A stretch of DNA of 45,126 nucleotides from Gp22-AA3 sp964384905 (GTDB lineage: Bacteria > Acidobacteriota > Polarisedimenticolia > Gp22-AA2), in NCBI GenBank assembly GCA_964384905.1, contig CAYLND010000012.1, forward strand, positions 1-45,126, given 5' to 3'. A program made the translations under genes and the position numbers. Positions within the stretch are counted from its first letter, which is position 1. The number at the start of each line of letters is the position of its first letter. This document shows positions 18,894 through 28,926 of this stretch, in pieces. The notes below the pieces were generated by a model that worked only from the letters and a program-made list of their open reading frames with translations, ran no database searches and was not told the DNA's origin.

Positions 18894-21800
18894 ATGGGTC
18901 GAACGAGCTTCGTTCACCTGCACAACCATTCGCAGTTCTCCCTCCTGGATGGCGCCTCCAAGCTCGAGGAGCTGGTGGACCAGGCGGTGCGCTTCGAGAT
19001 GCCCGCCCTCGCGATCACCGACCACGGCAACCTGTTCGGGGCCATCCCGTTCTTCGAGGCGGCGGCTGAGAAGGGCGTCAAGCCGATCCTCGGCTGCGAG
19101 ACGTACATCGCTCCCGGCCATCGCACCGACCGCACACCCTCCGGCCCCGGGAAGAAGCCCTACCACCACCTTCTGCTCCTGGCGCGGGACGAGGAGGGGT
19201 ACAGGAACCTGATGCGTCTGTCGACCTCCGGGTTCCTGGAAGGCTACTATTACCGCCCGCGCATCGACAGGGAGATCCTCGGACAGCACAAAGACGGTCT
19301 CATCGCCACCTCGACCTGCCTGGGAGGGGAGATCCCCCAATTGATCCTCGGTGGGCGCCGCCAGGATGCCGAGCGCGTCGCCTGCGAGTATCGCGACCTG
19401 TTCGGTCCGGAGAATTTCTTCCTGGAGATCCAGGATCAGGGCCTCCCCGAGGAGAAGGCGCTGAACGAGATCCTCGTGCCGATGGGGCGACGGCTGGACA
19501 TCCCCCTCCTGGCGACCAACGACTGTCATTTCCTGAGCCGCGACGATCATTTCGCGCACGACATCCTGATCTGCATCCAGACCGGCCGGACGGTGAAGGA
19601 CGCGGACCGCATGCGCTTCACCCAGGAGCACTACTTCAAGTCGGCGGATGAGATGTGGAGGGTCTTCAAGGACTTGCCCGAGGCCGCTGAAAACACGCTG
19701 CGGGTCGCGGAACGCTGCCAGCTCGCCCTGACGCGTGGGGACAACCTGCTGCCGCGCTTCCGCGTGCCCGACGGGCGCTCGGTCGAGGAGTACTTCCGCG
19801 ACACGACCGAGCGCGGCTTCGAGGAGAGGCTGCGGGTCTGGAGCGAACAGGAGAGGCACGGGCGGCTGACCGCTCCGATCGCGGACTATCGGACGAGGCT
19901 GAACAGCGAAATCGACATGATCATCCGCATGGGGTTCGCCGGCTACTTCCTGATCGTGTGGGACTTCATCAAGTACGCGCGCGATCGCGGCATCCCCGTG
20001 GGACCCGGCCGCGGCTCGGCGGCCGGCTCGCTCGTGGCCTATTGCCTGCGCATCACCGACGTCGACCCGCTGCGCTACAACCTCCTCTTCGAGCGCTTCC
20101 TCAATCCCGAGCGCATCACCCTGCCGGACATCGACATCGACTTCTGCATCCGGGGCCGGAGCGAGGTGATCGACTACGTGCGTCAGAAATACGGAAGGGA
20201 GAACGTGGCTCAGATCATCACCTTCGCCACGCTGGGCGCCAAGGCCGTCGTCCGGGACGCGGGACGCGGTCTGGACATCCCCTACGGAGACTGCGACCGG
20301 ATCGCCAAGATGATCCCCGCGGAGCCGGACATGACCATCGAGAAGGCGATCGGGCAGGTCGTGGCGCTGCGGCAGATGCACGAGAAGGACGAGCGGGTGC
20401 GCCAGCTCCTGGACGTGTCGCGCCGACTCGAGGGTCTGACCCGCCATGCCTCGGTGCACGCCGCCGGCGTGGTGATCTCCCCGCGGCCGATCGTCGAGTA
20501 CTCGCCGCTCGCCCGGACGCGGGACGACGAAATCGTCACGCAGTACGCGATGGACGAGATCGGCAGCATCGGCCTGCTGAAGATGGACTTCCTCGGTCTC
20601 AAGACGCTGACGCTGGTGCACGACTGCGCGGCCCGCCTGCGGGAGGACGCCGGGATCGAGGTCGACCTCCCCAACCTGCCGCTCGACGACCCGGCGACCT
20701 ATGCGATGTTCCAGTCGGCTCGCAGCGCGGGCATCTTCCAGTTCGAGTCGTCGGGCATGCAGGACATCCTGCGCAAGCTCAAGCCCGATCGGTTCGACGA
20801 TCTGATCGCGCTGAACGCCCTGTTTCGTCCAGGCCCGATCGGCTCGGGGATGATCGACGATTACATCGAGCGACGGCACGGTCGCAAGACGATCGAATAC
20901 ATCGTGCCGCAGCTTGCGGACATCCTCGGCGTGACCTACGGCGTCATCGTGTACCAGGAGCAGGTGATGCAGATCGCCTCGCGTCTCGCGGGATTCACCC
21001 TGGGCGAGGCCGACATCCTGCGCCGGGCCATGGGGAAGAAGAAGAAGGACGTCATGGCGGCGCAGAGGGAATCGTTCATCAAAGGGTGCCGCTCGCGCGG
21101 CGTCGGGGAGAAGGACGCGCGACGCATCTTCGACCTGATGGAGTACTTCGCCGGATACGGCTTCAACAAGGCTCACAGCACCGCTTACGCGCTCATCGCC
21201 TACCAGACGGCGTGGCTCAAGGCCCACCATCCGCGCCATTTCATGGCCGCGCTCCTGACGGCCGAGAAGGACAACACCGACAACGTCGTCAAGTACATCG
21301 CCGAGTCGCGCGAGCTGGGGATCGCCGTTCTTCCGCCCCACGTGAATCACTCGGGGGTCGACTTCACGGTCGGGACGGAGGGGATTCGTTTCGGGCTCGG
21401 GGCGGTGAAGAACGTCGGGGAAGGGGCGGCGCGCGCCGTCGTCGACGCGCGCGAGGGGGTCGGGACGTTCGGCTCGCTGGCGGGGCTCTGCGGCGCCATG
21501 GATCTCCGGACGGTCAACAAGAGGGTCCTCGAGTCCCTCGTCAAGGCGGGCGCCCTCGACGGCCTCGGAGCGAACCGGGCCAGTCTGTGCGCCGCCGTGG
21601 ACGCCGTCATCGAATCGTGTCAGAAGGCCGTGCGCGACCGGGACAGCGGACAGGCGGGTCTGTTCGCCGGAGGGGATGCCTCCCCACCCCTGACCGCCGC
21701 GCCCCCGGCCCGGGCGGAATGGCCCGAGCGGGAGCTGCTGGCGCACGAGAAGCAGACGCTCGGCTTTTACATGGCCGGCCATCCTTTCAAGGAATACGCA

Positions 21801-22355
21801 TGCCGTCTCGCGGGACTCGTCACGCACACGACACGCACCCTGAAGGAGATCTCCCGACCGGGGCGGGCGACGGTGGCCGGAATCGTCTCGGCGCTGAAGC
21901 GACGCAAGACCCGGCGGGGGGATCCCATGGCGGTGTTTCATCTGGAGGACCTCGAGGGATCGATCGAGGTGATCGTGTTCCCGGAGGCGTATGCGAGACA
22001 GCGCAGCCTCATCGAAGACGAGGCACCGCTTCTGGTCACCGGGAACGTGGAGATCGCGGAGGAGCAAAGGCGCCTGATCGGGGAGACCTTCCTGCCGCTC
22101 GACCGCGCCGAGGAGAAGGCGAAGGAAATCGTCATCCGCTTTCCAGCCTCTGGTCTCCAGGAATCCGAGGTCGGTCGCGTCCGGGATCTGCTGCGCGAGC
22201 GCCCGGGGCCGTGCCCGGTCTACCTCGAGGTGACTCAGCCGACGGGATTCCGCGCCACCCTTCGGGCGGGGGCGGCGCTGAAGGTCTCACCCAGCCGGGA
22301 TCTCACCGTGGCGCTCGAGGATCTGCTCGGAAAGGGTGCCGTAAGATTCCGTTGA
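18894..22355 (+). CDS. dnaE: DNA polymerase III subunit alpha
   Basis: 1153 residues, the replicative polymerase of the DnaE1 type. The N-terminal PHP domain starts FVHLHNHSQFSLLDG and ITDHGNLFG with its metal-binding residues kept. The palm has GPGRGSAAGSLVAYCL and the catalytic Asp pair in LPDIDIDFCI (around residues 411-420). Further on come ASVHAAGVVI, MGKKKKDVM, and the fingers/tandem HhH region with GYGFNKAHSTAYA. A C-terminal OB-fold (ATVAGIVSALKRRKTRRG) and tau-binding region close the chain. Length is normal. The stop overlaps a likely metK promoter. Confidence 0.97.
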   Translation: MGRTSFVHLHNHSQFSLLDGASKLEELVDQAVRFEMPALAITDHGNLFGAIPFFEAAAEKGVKPILGCETYIAPGHRTDRTPSGPGKKPYHHLLLLARDEEGYRNLMRLSTSGFLEGYYYRPRIDREILGQHKDGLIATSTCLGGEIPQLILGGRRQDAERVACEYRDLFGPENFFLEIQDQGLPEEKALNEILVPMGRRLDIPLLATNDCHFLSRDDHFAHDILICIQTGRTVKDADRMRFTQEHYFKSADEMWRVFKDLPEAAENTLRVAERCQLALTRGDNLLPRFRVPDGRSVEEYFRDTTERGFEERLRVWSEQERHGRLTAPIADYRTRLNSEIDMIIRMGFAGYFLIVWDFIKYARDRGIPVGPGRGSAAGSLVAYCLRITDVDPLRYNLLFERFLNPERITLPDIDIDFCIRGRSEVIDYVRQKYGRENVAQIITFATLGAKAVVRDAGRGLDIPYGDCDRIAKMIPAEPDMTIEKAIGQVVALRQMHEKDERVRQLLDVSRRLEGLTRHASVHAAGVVISPRPIVEYSPLARTRDDEIVTQYAMDEIGSIGLLKMDFLGLKTLTLVHDCAARLREDAGIEVDLPNLPLDDPATYAMFQSARSAGIFQFESSGMQDILRKLKPDRFDDLIALNALFRPGPIGSGMIDDYIERRHGRKTIEYIVPQLADILGVTYGVIVYQEQVMQIASRLAGFTLGEADILRRAMGKKKKDVMAAQRESFIKGCRSRGVGEKDARRIFDLMEYFAGYGFNKAHSTAYALIAYQTAWLKAHHPRHFMAALLTAEKDNTDNVVKYIAESRELGIAVLPPHVNHSGVDFTVGTEGIRFGLGAVKNVGEGAARAVVDAREGVGTFGSLAGLCGAMDLRTVNKRVLESLVKAGALDGLGANRASLCAAVDAVIESCQKAVRDRDSGQAGLFAGGDASPPLTAAPPARAEWPERELLAHEKQTLGFYMAGHPFKEYACRLAGLVTHTTRTLKEISRPGRATVAGIVSALKRRKTRRGDPMAVFHLEDLEGSIEVIVFPEAYARQRSLIEDEAPLLVTGNVEIAEEQRRLIGETFLPLDRAEEKAKEIVIRFPASGLQESEVGRVRDLLRERPGPCPVYLEVTQPTGFRATLRAGAALKVSPSRDLTVALEDLLGKGAVRFR

Positions 22356-22381
22356 CTTTCACACGCCAACTCCCGTATTCT
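22352..22381 (+). promoter_or_regulatory. Probable metK promoter
   Basis: TTGACT (22352-22357) and TATTCT (22376-22381) are 18 bases apart, overlapping the dnaE stop codon. The predicted start near 22388 leaves a leader of about 50 bases with AAGGAG just before the metK ATG. The leader is too short for a SAM riboswitch and none was seen. Confidence 0.55.
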
Positions 22382-22440
22382 CGGCCCTTTCCGCCGTCCG
22401 GGCACCCGTGACGAAAGCGCGCGCGCCGAAGGAGAGCGGT

Positions 22441-23589
22441 ATGGCAAAGGGGCGATCTCTGTTCACCTCCGAATCGGTCACGGAGGGGCATCCGGACAAG
22501 GTCGCCGACCAGATATCGGACGGACTGCTCGATGCCGTCCTGGCCATCGATCCGCTCTCCCGGGTCGCCATCGAGACCTTGGTCACGACCGGAATCGTCT
22601 TCGTCGCCGGCGAGATGACCACCCGCGCGAGCGTGGACATCCCCTCCATCGCGCGCGCGACCATCCGGGATGTCGGCTATACGCGCGCCAAGTACGGGTT
22701 CGACTGCGACACGTGCTCCGTGATTACCTCGATCGATCGGCAATCCCCCGATATCGCCATGGGTGTCGACACCGGCGGTGCCGGGGATCAGGGGATGATG
22801 TTCGGCTTCGCCTGCAAGGAAACGCCCGATTTGATGCCGATGCCGATCGACATGGCGCACCGCCTGGTGCGCCGGCTCTCCGAGATGCGTCGGTCCGGCC
22901 GGCTGCCCTTCCTGCGACCGGACGGGAAATCCCAGGTCACGGTCGAGTACGACAACGGCCGGCCCGTCCGGATCGACACCGTCGTCGTCTCGACCCAGCA
23001 CGCCCCGAGCATCACCACCGAGGATCTGCGGCGGGAGCTGGAAGCCCACGTCATACGCGCCGTCATTCCCGAGAATCTCCTCGACAAGAACACCCGCATG
23101 CACATCAATCCCACCGGACGGTTCGTCGTCGGAGGACCTCAGGGAGACACCGGACTCACCGGCCGCAAGATCATCGTCGACACGTATGGCGGTTACGCGC
23201 ACCACGGGGGGGGGGCGTTCTCGGGCAAGGACCCGACCAAAGTGGATCGGTCGGCCGCCTACATGGCGCGCTACATCGCCAAGAATCTGGTCGCCGCCGG
23301 AATCGCCGATCGCGCCGAGGTGCAGCTCGCCTATGCGATCGGGGTGGCCGACCCGGTTTCGGTCATGGTCGACACGTGCGGAACGAGCCGGATCGGCGAC
23401 GATGCCCTGGTCAAGCTGATCCGCGGGCACTTCGGCCTCAAACCGCGTGAGATCATCGAGACACTGGACCTCAAGAAGCCGATTTACCGCCGTACGGCGG
23501 CCTTCGGACATTTCGGGAGAGACGATGCAGGATTCAGCTGGGAGAGGACAGACAAGGCCGAGGAGCTCCGCAAAGCGGTCCGCGTCTAG
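22441..23589 (+). CDS. metK: S-adenosylmethionine synthetase
   Basis: 382 residues from ATG 22441, chosen because AAGGAG lies just upstream and the N-terminus then reads GRSLFTSESVTEGHPDKVAD, the standard MetK beginning. A start 11 codons earlier is possible. It makes SAM from methionine and ATP. Signature sequences GAGDQGMMFGFAC, the phosphate-binding loop GGGAFSGKDPTKVDRSAAY and the C-terminal FGHFGRDDAGFSWERTDKAEELR are all present. It precedes ahcY, and together they form the make-and-recycle pair of the methyl cycle. SAM also feeds the radical SAM and MiaB enzymes in this window. Confidence 0.97.
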   Translation: MAKGRSLFTSESVTEGHPDKVADQISDGLLDAVLAIDPLSRVAIETLVTTGIVFVAGEMTTRASVDIPSIARATIRDVGYTRAKYGFDCDTCSVITSIDRQSPDIAMGVDTGGAGDQGMMFGFACKETPDLMPMPIDMAHRLVRRLSEMRRSGRLPFLRPDGKSQVTVEYDNGRPVRIDTVVVSTQHAPSITTEDLRRELEAHVIRAVIPENLLDKNTRMHINPTGRFVVGGPQGDTGLTGRKIIVDTYGGYAHHGGGAFSGKDPTKVDRSAAYMARYIAKNLVAAGIADRAEVQLAYAIGVADPVSVMVDTCGTSRIGDDALVKLIRGHFGLKPREIIETLDLKKPIYRRTAAFGHFGRDDAGFSWERTDKAEELRKAVRV

Positions 23590-23644
23590 CGCACCGCAGC
23601 GAGGCGCACGCGGGGCCCGGCAGGACCGTTCCGGGCGATGCGAC

Positions 23645-24892
23645 GTGAAGGACCTCGATCTGGCCCCACGCGGCCGGACCCGCATCGACTGGGCCGACGG
23701 ACAGATGCCCGTCCTGCGCAGCATCCGCGAGCGCTTCGCCAGGGAGAAGCCGCTCAAGGGGCTCCGGCTGGCCGCCTGCCTGCACGTGACTTCCGAGACC
23801 GCGAACCTCGCCCTCACCCTCGCCGCAGGCGGCGCGACCGTCCGTCTGTGCGCCAGCAATCCGCTCTCCACGCAGGACGATGTCGCGGCCTCGCTGGTGG
23901 AGCACGGCGGGATCGATGTGTTCGCCATCAAGGGCGAGGACAACGAGACGTATTACCGGCACATTCTGCAGGCGCTCGATCGCGGTCCGCACCTGACCAT
24001 GGACGACGGGGCCGACCTGGTCTCCGTCCTGCACTCGCGCCAGCGCGAGCTGCTCCCTGGGATCATCGGCGGCACGGAGGAGACCACCACGGGCGTCGTG
24101 CGTCTGACCAGCATGGCCAAGGAGGGGGTCCTGGCCTATCCGATCATCGCCGTGAACGACGCCATGACCAAGCACTTCTTCGACAACCGGTACGGCACGG
24201 GTCAGAGCACGCTCGACGGGATCATCCGGGCCACCAACCTGCTCATCGCCGGGCTCAAGGTCGTGATCGCCGGATATGGCTGGTGCGGTCGGGGAGTCGC
24301 GATGCGCGCCCGTGGTCTCGGAGCCCACGTCATCGTGACCGAGATCGATCCGGTCAAGGCCCTCGAGGCGGTTCTCGACGGCTTCCAAGCCATGCCGATG
24401 GACGAGGCCGCGCCTCTCGGGGACATCTTCATCACGCTGACCGGCGACAAGCACGTTCTGGGCGCGCAGCATTTCGAGACGATGAAGGACGGCGCCGTCC
24501 TCGCCAACTCGGGTCATTTCAACGTCGAAATCGACCTTCCCGCTCTGGAGCGGTTGGCGCGCAAGCGCATCCGCCGCCTGCGCGACTATGTCGACGAGTA
24601 CACGCTGGCGTCCGGACGGCGGATCAATCTGCTGGGAGAAGGACGTCTCATCAACCTGGCGGCGGCCGAGGGCCATCCGGCCGCGGTGATGGACATGTCC
24701 TTCGCCAATCAGGCCCTGTCCGCGGAATACCTTGCCCGCGAGGGCAAGGAGCTGAAACGCACCGTGCACCCGGTGCCACCGGCGATCGATCGCGAGATCG
24801 CGCGCTTGAAGCTGCAGACAATGGGGGTCCGCATCGACACCCTGACGTCCGAGCAGCAGGACTATCTCTCCGGCTGGTCCGAGGGGACCTGA
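23645..24892 (+). CDS. ahcY: Adenosylhomocysteinase (short bacterial/archaeal type)
   Basis: 415 residues from a GTG at 23645; an upstream in-frame ATG at 23525 would overlap the metK end and adds only low-similarity Arg/Ser-rich sequence. It hydrolyses S-adenosylhomocysteine to adenosine and homocysteine using bound NAD. Visible signatures are GLRLAACLHVTSETANL, SNPLSTQDDVAA, the NAD-binding VVIAGYGWCGRGVAMRARG, and NSGHFNVEID. The C-terminus LKRTVHPVPPAIDREIARL fits the shorter family that lacks the insertion of the eukaryotic enzyme. It follows metK by about 55 bases, consistent with co-transcription. Confidence 0.95.
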   Translation: MKDLDLAPRGRTRIDWADGQMPVLRSIRERFAREKPLKGLRLAACLHVTSETANLALTLAAGGATVRLCASNPLSTQDDVAASLVEHGGIDVFAIKGEDNETYYRHILQALDRGPHLTMDDGADLVSVLHSRQRELLPGIIGGTEETTTGVVRLTSMAKEGVLAYPIIAVNDAMTKHFFDNRYGTGQSTLDGIIRATNLLIAGLKVVIAGYGWCGRGVAMRARGLGAHVIVTEIDPVKALEAVLDGFQAMPMDEAAPLGDIFITLTGDKHVLGAQHFETMKDGAVLANSGHFNVEIDLPALERLARKRIRRLRDYVDEYTLASGRRINLLGEGRLINLAAAEGHPAAVMDMSFANQALSAEYLAREGKELKRTVHPVPPAIDREIARLKLQTMGVRIDTLTSEQQDYLSGWSEGT

Positions 24893-24910
24893 GCGCACGC
24901 GCGCGCGTCC

Positions 24911-27900
24911 ATGAACATCGAGTCGATCAGGAAGCGCAGAGTCCCGGTCGGACTCGGCTTCCTGCTCGTGTCCCTCTGGCTCCTGACCGGCATCACACGG
25001 ACGGATCATGAAGGCGGTCCGACCGTGCTCGACTCGCCTGTGGGGGTCCTTCGTCCCCGCGTCCTCGCGGCGGGCTGGCACTTGGCCCCGCCGGGTCTTT
25101 TCCGCATCAGCCGCTATCCGCTTGAGCCCGTCACCCTGTCGTTCCGGGCCGGCGGGCGCGATCGAACGACGCTGGTGACCCACGAGGGCATCGAGGTCAC
25201 GGCGACCGGCACTCTCCGCTATCGTCTCGACCCCGACCGCGTCCTGGAAGTGCATCGCTCGGTCGGGCCCGGCTATGCGCGCGTTCTCGAGCGCTGGGTT
25301 CAGGAAGCACTGCGCGCCGCCATCAGCTCGGCCGACTATGCAGCGATCTCGGGAGCGCGTACCGAGGAGCTCCGATCGTCCATCGGGCAGGCTCTGGCCG
25401 AGCGCTTCCGAGTCGCCGGACTCGAGCTTCTATCCTGCGACGTCGGCAACGTGCGCATCCGTTCGTCCGTTCATGCCGACGGAGAGACACAGCGCCGGAC
25501 CACCGGCACCAAGGCGCTCCTGATCGGGCTGGATGGGGCCGACTGGAACATCATCGATCCTCTGATCGAGGCCGGCCAACTTCCCAACCTGGCGCGTCTC
25601 GCTCGCTCCGGTGTGCGCGGCCGGCTGCACAGCCTGACGCCGATGCTCTCCCCGGTCATCTGGACGAGCATCGCCACCGGCGTGCAGCCGGCACGTCACG
25701 GGATCATCGACTTCCTTGCGACGACGGGGCGTGATGGCGAGCGTGTCCCGGTGACCTCGAGCCTCAGGAAGACCAGGGCCATCTGGAACATGCTGAGCGA
25801 CCGCGGGCTGCGCGTGGGCGTGGCCGGATGGTGGGCGACCTTTCCCGCCGAACAGGTCAACGGATTCATCGTGTCCGATCGGGTGGCCTATCAGCTCTTC
25901 GGCGCCGGCGCGTCGCACGACCAGGTGCGCGAGGGCAAGGTCTATCCGCCCGATCTGGGAGATCTGGTGAGCTCCCTCACCGTCGCGCCGGAAACGATCG
26001 GCACGGGAGAAGTCTCCCGCTACGTGCGCCTGCCCGCCGACCCCGCCGCCCTGGGAGCCGAGCAGAACCGTATGATCGATGACTTGAAGACGCTCCTCGC
26101 CGCGGGCGATACCTACACCACCATCAGCCTGGCGCTGCGCGAACGTTTCCATCCTGATTTTCAGGCAGTTTATCTCGAGGGGACCGACACGGTCGCCCAT
26201 CTGTTCATGCGCTACGCGCCGCCGCTCCTTCCCGGGGTCGAGAAGGAGGATCTGCAGCGGTTCGGTCGGGCGGTCGACGAGTATTACCATCATGCCGACG
26301 AGCTCGTGGGGCGCCTGGTCGAGGCCGCAGGATCCGACACGGCGATCCTCGTGTGCTCGGACCACGGTTTCAGGACCGGAGACAATCGACCGTTGACCGA
26401 TTCGCGCATCGGGTTCGGACAGGCAGCGGATTGGCACCGCAAGTTCGGCATCGTGATCCTGTCCGGAGCTCCGTTCCGAAAGCACTACGAGCTGCAGGAG
26501 GCATCGGTCCTCGACATCACCCCGACAATCCTGGCGCTCCTCGGTCTACCGGTGGGGGAGGACATGGACGGGCGGCCCATCCTCGATGCCTTCGACCCCT
26601 CGTTCATCGCGGGGCATCCGATCCGTTATGTGCCCACGTACGAGAGCGCGGTCGCTTCCTCGGGAGCCCCCGGATCGCCCGAGCCCGGAGCCGCGCCCCC
26701 GGGAGAAAGGGGAGCGGCGGCCTCCCTCGATCCACAGGGCGATCAGGAGCTGAAACAGAAGCTCGAGTCGCTCGGTTACCTGAGACAGGATACGGCCAAT
26801 TCACACAACAACCGGGGCATGATCCTGCTCAGCCAGGGGAAATACGACGACGCGATCGGCGAGTTCGAGCAGGCCATCCACGCCTCCGAGGATCTCGGCA
26901 TCGCCCGCATTAACATGGCGCGCGCTCTGTTCAAGAAACGCGATTTCCAGGCCGCGACCAAGGTCCTCGAGGACTACTCCAGCCGCCAGCCCCGCTCGAA
27001 GGACTCCGAGAACCTCCTCGGTAACATCGCCATGGAGCAGAAGCAGTACGCGGAGGCCGAGCGCCACTTTCGGAAGGCTCTTGACTATGAGCCGAACTTC
27101 ACGGACGCCCGCAACTCGCTCGGAATCCTTTACGACCGCCTCGGGCGCCGCGACGACGCCCTGGCCGAGTATCTCAAGGTCGTGGCGGTCGACCCGGAGT
27201 ACGCCGAAGCGCACAACAACATCGGTCTCATCTACAAGGAGCGCGGGCGGTCCCAGGAAGCGATCTCCTCCTTCCGCAAGGCGATCGAGGCCGATGCGGA
27301 GTTCACCGGGGCCTACAGCAACCTGGCGCTTGTTCTGGAGCAAACGGGACAGCTGAAGGAGGCCGGGGAGCAGTTCCGCAACGCGCTGCAGCGGGATCCG
27401 CAGAACGCAGCCGTGCGCACGAACTACGGCGGGCTTCTGTATGCTCTCGGACGGTTCGATCAGGCGCGTGTGGAGCTCGAGAAGGCGGCCGCGGCGGACC
27501 CTCTTTACGCATCGGCCCAGAATAATCTCGGGGCCGTTTATGGCAAGCTCGGGAGGATCGAGGACGAGATCGCCGCCTATCGCAAGGCGGTCGCGCTCGA
27601 CCCCGAGTATGCCGATGCGCATCACAACCTCGGCCTGGCGCTCCTGAAGCGCGGCCGTGTGGCGGAGGGGGAGACGGAGCTGCGCCGCTCTCTGAGCATC
27701 GATCGCGCTTACGTTCCGGCGTACCTGAACCTGGCGCGATCGCTCCTCACCAGGGGACGACACCAGGAGGCGCTCGACCTCCTGACGGCGGGCTCGCAGG
27801 CTGTGCCGACCGACGCCGACATCCAGAGTCTTCTCGGAGAGGCGTATCTCGGCCTCGGCCAGACCGACAGGGCGATTGCCGCTTTCGAGGAGTCTCTTCG

Positions 27901-28006
27901 CCTGCGACCGGATCAGTCCGAGCTGCGACAGCGGCTGCGGTCGATGGGTGCCTCCCGGCCAGGGAAGGGAGGCGCGCCCGGAGGCGGTCACGGGGGAAAG
28001 GCGTGA
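24911..28006 (+). CDS. Membrane-anchored SPFH / alkaline-phosphatase-superfamily / TPR triple-domain protein
   Basis: 1031 residues in three parts. A transmembrane segment at about 13-30 leads into a prohibitin/SPFH-like region (about 40-190; GVLRPRVLAAGWHLAPPG, EGIEVTATGTLRYRLDPDRVLEV). A type I phosphodiesterase/alkaline phosphatase domain follows at about 200-565: metal-ligand start ALLIGLDGADWNIIDPL, nucleophile region SPVIWTSIATG, and VCSDHGFRTGDN. An Ala/Pro-rich linker then joins 11 consecutive TPR units (about 630-1015), each near 34 residues, such as FTDARNSLGILYDRLGRRDDA. Phosphatase motifs look intact, so an active phosphodiesterase or phosphotransferase facing the periplasm is plausible; the substrate is unknown. 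Phosphatase-TPR proteins are known, whereas the added SPFH-like domain is unusual. The stop overlaps the next gene's GTG (GTGA). Confidence 0.85.
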   Translation: MNIESIRKRRVPVGLGFLLVSLWLLTGITRTDHEGGPTVLDSPVGVLRPRVLAAGWHLAPPGLFRISRYPLEPVTLSFRAGGRDRTTLVTHEGIEVTATGTLRYRLDPDRVLEVHRSVGPGYARVLERWVQEALRAAISSADYAAISGARTEELRSSIGQALAERFRVAGLELLSCDVGNVRIRSSVHADGETQRRTTGTKALLIGLDGADWNIIDPLIEAGQLPNLARLARSGVRGRLHSLTPMLSPVIWTSIATGVQPARHGIIDFLATTGRDGERVPVTSSLRKTRAIWNMLSDRGLRVGVAGWWATFPAEQVNGFIVSDRVAYQLFGAGASHDQVREGKVYPPDLGDLVSSLTVAPETIGTGEVSRYVRLPADPAALGAEQNRMIDDLKTLLAAGDTYTTISLALRERFHPDFQAVYLEGTDTVAHLFMRYAPPLLPGVEKEDLQRFGRAVDEYYHHADELVGRLVEAAGSDTAILVCSDHGFRTGDNRPLTDSRIGFGQAADWHRKFGIVILSGAPFRKHYELQEASVLDITPTILALLGLPVGEDMDGRPILDAFDPSFIAGHPIRYVPTYESAVASSGAPGSPEPGAAPPGERGAAASLDPQGDQELKQKLESLGYLRQDTANSHNNRGMILLSQGKYDDAIGEFEQAIHASEDLGIARINMARALFKKRDFQAATKVLEDYSSRQPRSKDSENLLGNIAMEQKQYAEAERHFRKALDYEPNFTDARNSLGILYDRLGRRDDALAEYLKVVAVDPEYAEAHNNIGLIYKERGRSQEAISSFRKAIEADAEFTGAYSNLALVLEQTGQLKEAGEQFRNALQRDPQNAAVRTNYGGLLYALGRFDQARVELEKAAAADPLYASAQNNLGAVYGKLGRIEDEIAAYRKAVALDPEYADAHHNLGLALLKRGRVAEGETELRRSLSIDRAYVPAYLNLARSLLTRGRHQEALDLLTAGSQAVPTDADIQSLLGEAYLGLGQTDRAIAAFEESLRLRPDQSELRQRLRSMGASRPGKGGAPGGGHGGKA

Positions 28007-28917
28007 AGCAGAACCGGTTCACCCGATCCGTGGGTCGCGTGGCGACCGTTTGCATGATCCTGCTGCTGGCGGGGGCCCGGGAATCTGTCGGCCAGACCGG
28101 GCCGGATCCTGAGACACTGAATCTCTTTCAGATGATCGCGCGTTCCGATCTGGTTGCGCTCGTCCGGGTTCGAAGCGGCAGTCTGAAGTACGCCATCGTT
28201 GAGCGGCAGGAAACGCTGAAGGGAACGACGGATCTCAGCGTGATGCGAATCGCTTTCCGCGATTTCAACTTCACACGACGACCGGGGGAGGATTTGATCG
28301 TCTTTCCCGACGGCCAGCAGGAGATCCTCTTCCTGGCTCCCTACGGGCGGCACGTGAAACGCAAGAAGGCCCGCGCCAAGAACGTCGATCTGTTCACCTT
28401 GTATCGCGGGCGGGCGGGGCGGATCACACTCCCCGCGGAGGGCCCCGACGTCATCCTGGGGGCGATTCGCAGCCTGGCGCAGATCGCCGGCCGCGATCCG
28501 GCAAGTCAGGTGGACGCCTTGAAGGGGCTCCTCGGTGCCGACAATCCCTTTCTGACCGAAGCGGCGCTGCAGGAGATCGAGCGATTACGCGCCGGGGAGC
28601 CCGCCATCCTCTCGGCGTTGCTTCATCTTCTGGGCTCAAGGTCCGTCGCCCTTCGGTCCCGCACGCTGCGCGTCGTCACGCAGGTGTTCACGGCAGAGCG
28701 TCTGGACGACGAGACCCTCGATCAGGCCCGCTCGGCGCTCGCCGCGGTTCTCGAGAGGGCAAGAAACGACCCGGACGAATCGGTGCGCGTGCAGGCGGTC
28801 GCCGCTATGGCGGCGTGGCCCAATCGGCCGGATGTCGAGTCGGATCTGAAGGCGATCGCGGGGACCGATGCGGCTCAGGCCGTCCGCTACGAAGCCGAGA
28901 AGGCGCTTCTCCGGTAG
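28003..28917 (+). CDS. Secreted HEAT-repeat protein of unknown function
   Basis: 304 residues from a GTG overlapping the previous stop by 4 bases. A Sec signal peptide is visible at about 10-31 (VATVCMILLLAGARESVGQ). Residues about 35-150 form a beta-rich region I do not recognise (LVALVRVRSGSLKYAIVERQETLKG, EILFLAPYGRHV). Residues about 155-304 are helical with HEAT-like spacing (DNPFLTEAALQEIERL, VRVQAVAAMAAWPNRPDV, AVRYEAEKALL). It is probably a periplasmic scaffold or binding protein working with the TPR-phosphatase it is coupled to. It converges on lptFG with only 9 bases between stops and no terminator hairpin. Confidence 0.75.
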   Translation: MKQNRFTRSVGRVATVCMILLLAGARESVGQTGPDPETLNLFQMIARSDLVALVRVRSGSLKYAIVERQETLKGTTDLSVMRIAFRDFNFTRRPGEDLIVFPDGQQEILFLAPYGRHVKRKKARAKNVDLFTLYRGRAGRITLPAEGPDVILGAIRSLAQIAGRDPASQVDALKGLLGADNPFLTEAALQEIERLRAGEPAILSALLHLLGSRSVALRSRTLRVVTQVFTAERLDDETLDQARSALAAVLERARNDPDESVRVQAVAAMAAWPNRPDVESDLKAIAGTDAAQAVRYEAEKALLR

Positions 28918-28926
28918 TCTCCGACC

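Noticed and set aside
18843..22067. Long minus-strand open frame of over 1000 codons
   Set aside because: Lies entirely antisense to dnaE, whose motifs are unmistakable; product has shadow-like composition.
22382..22440. SAM riboswitch upstream of metK
   Set aside because: The gap between promoter and ATG is under 60 bases and shows no conserved aptamer elements.
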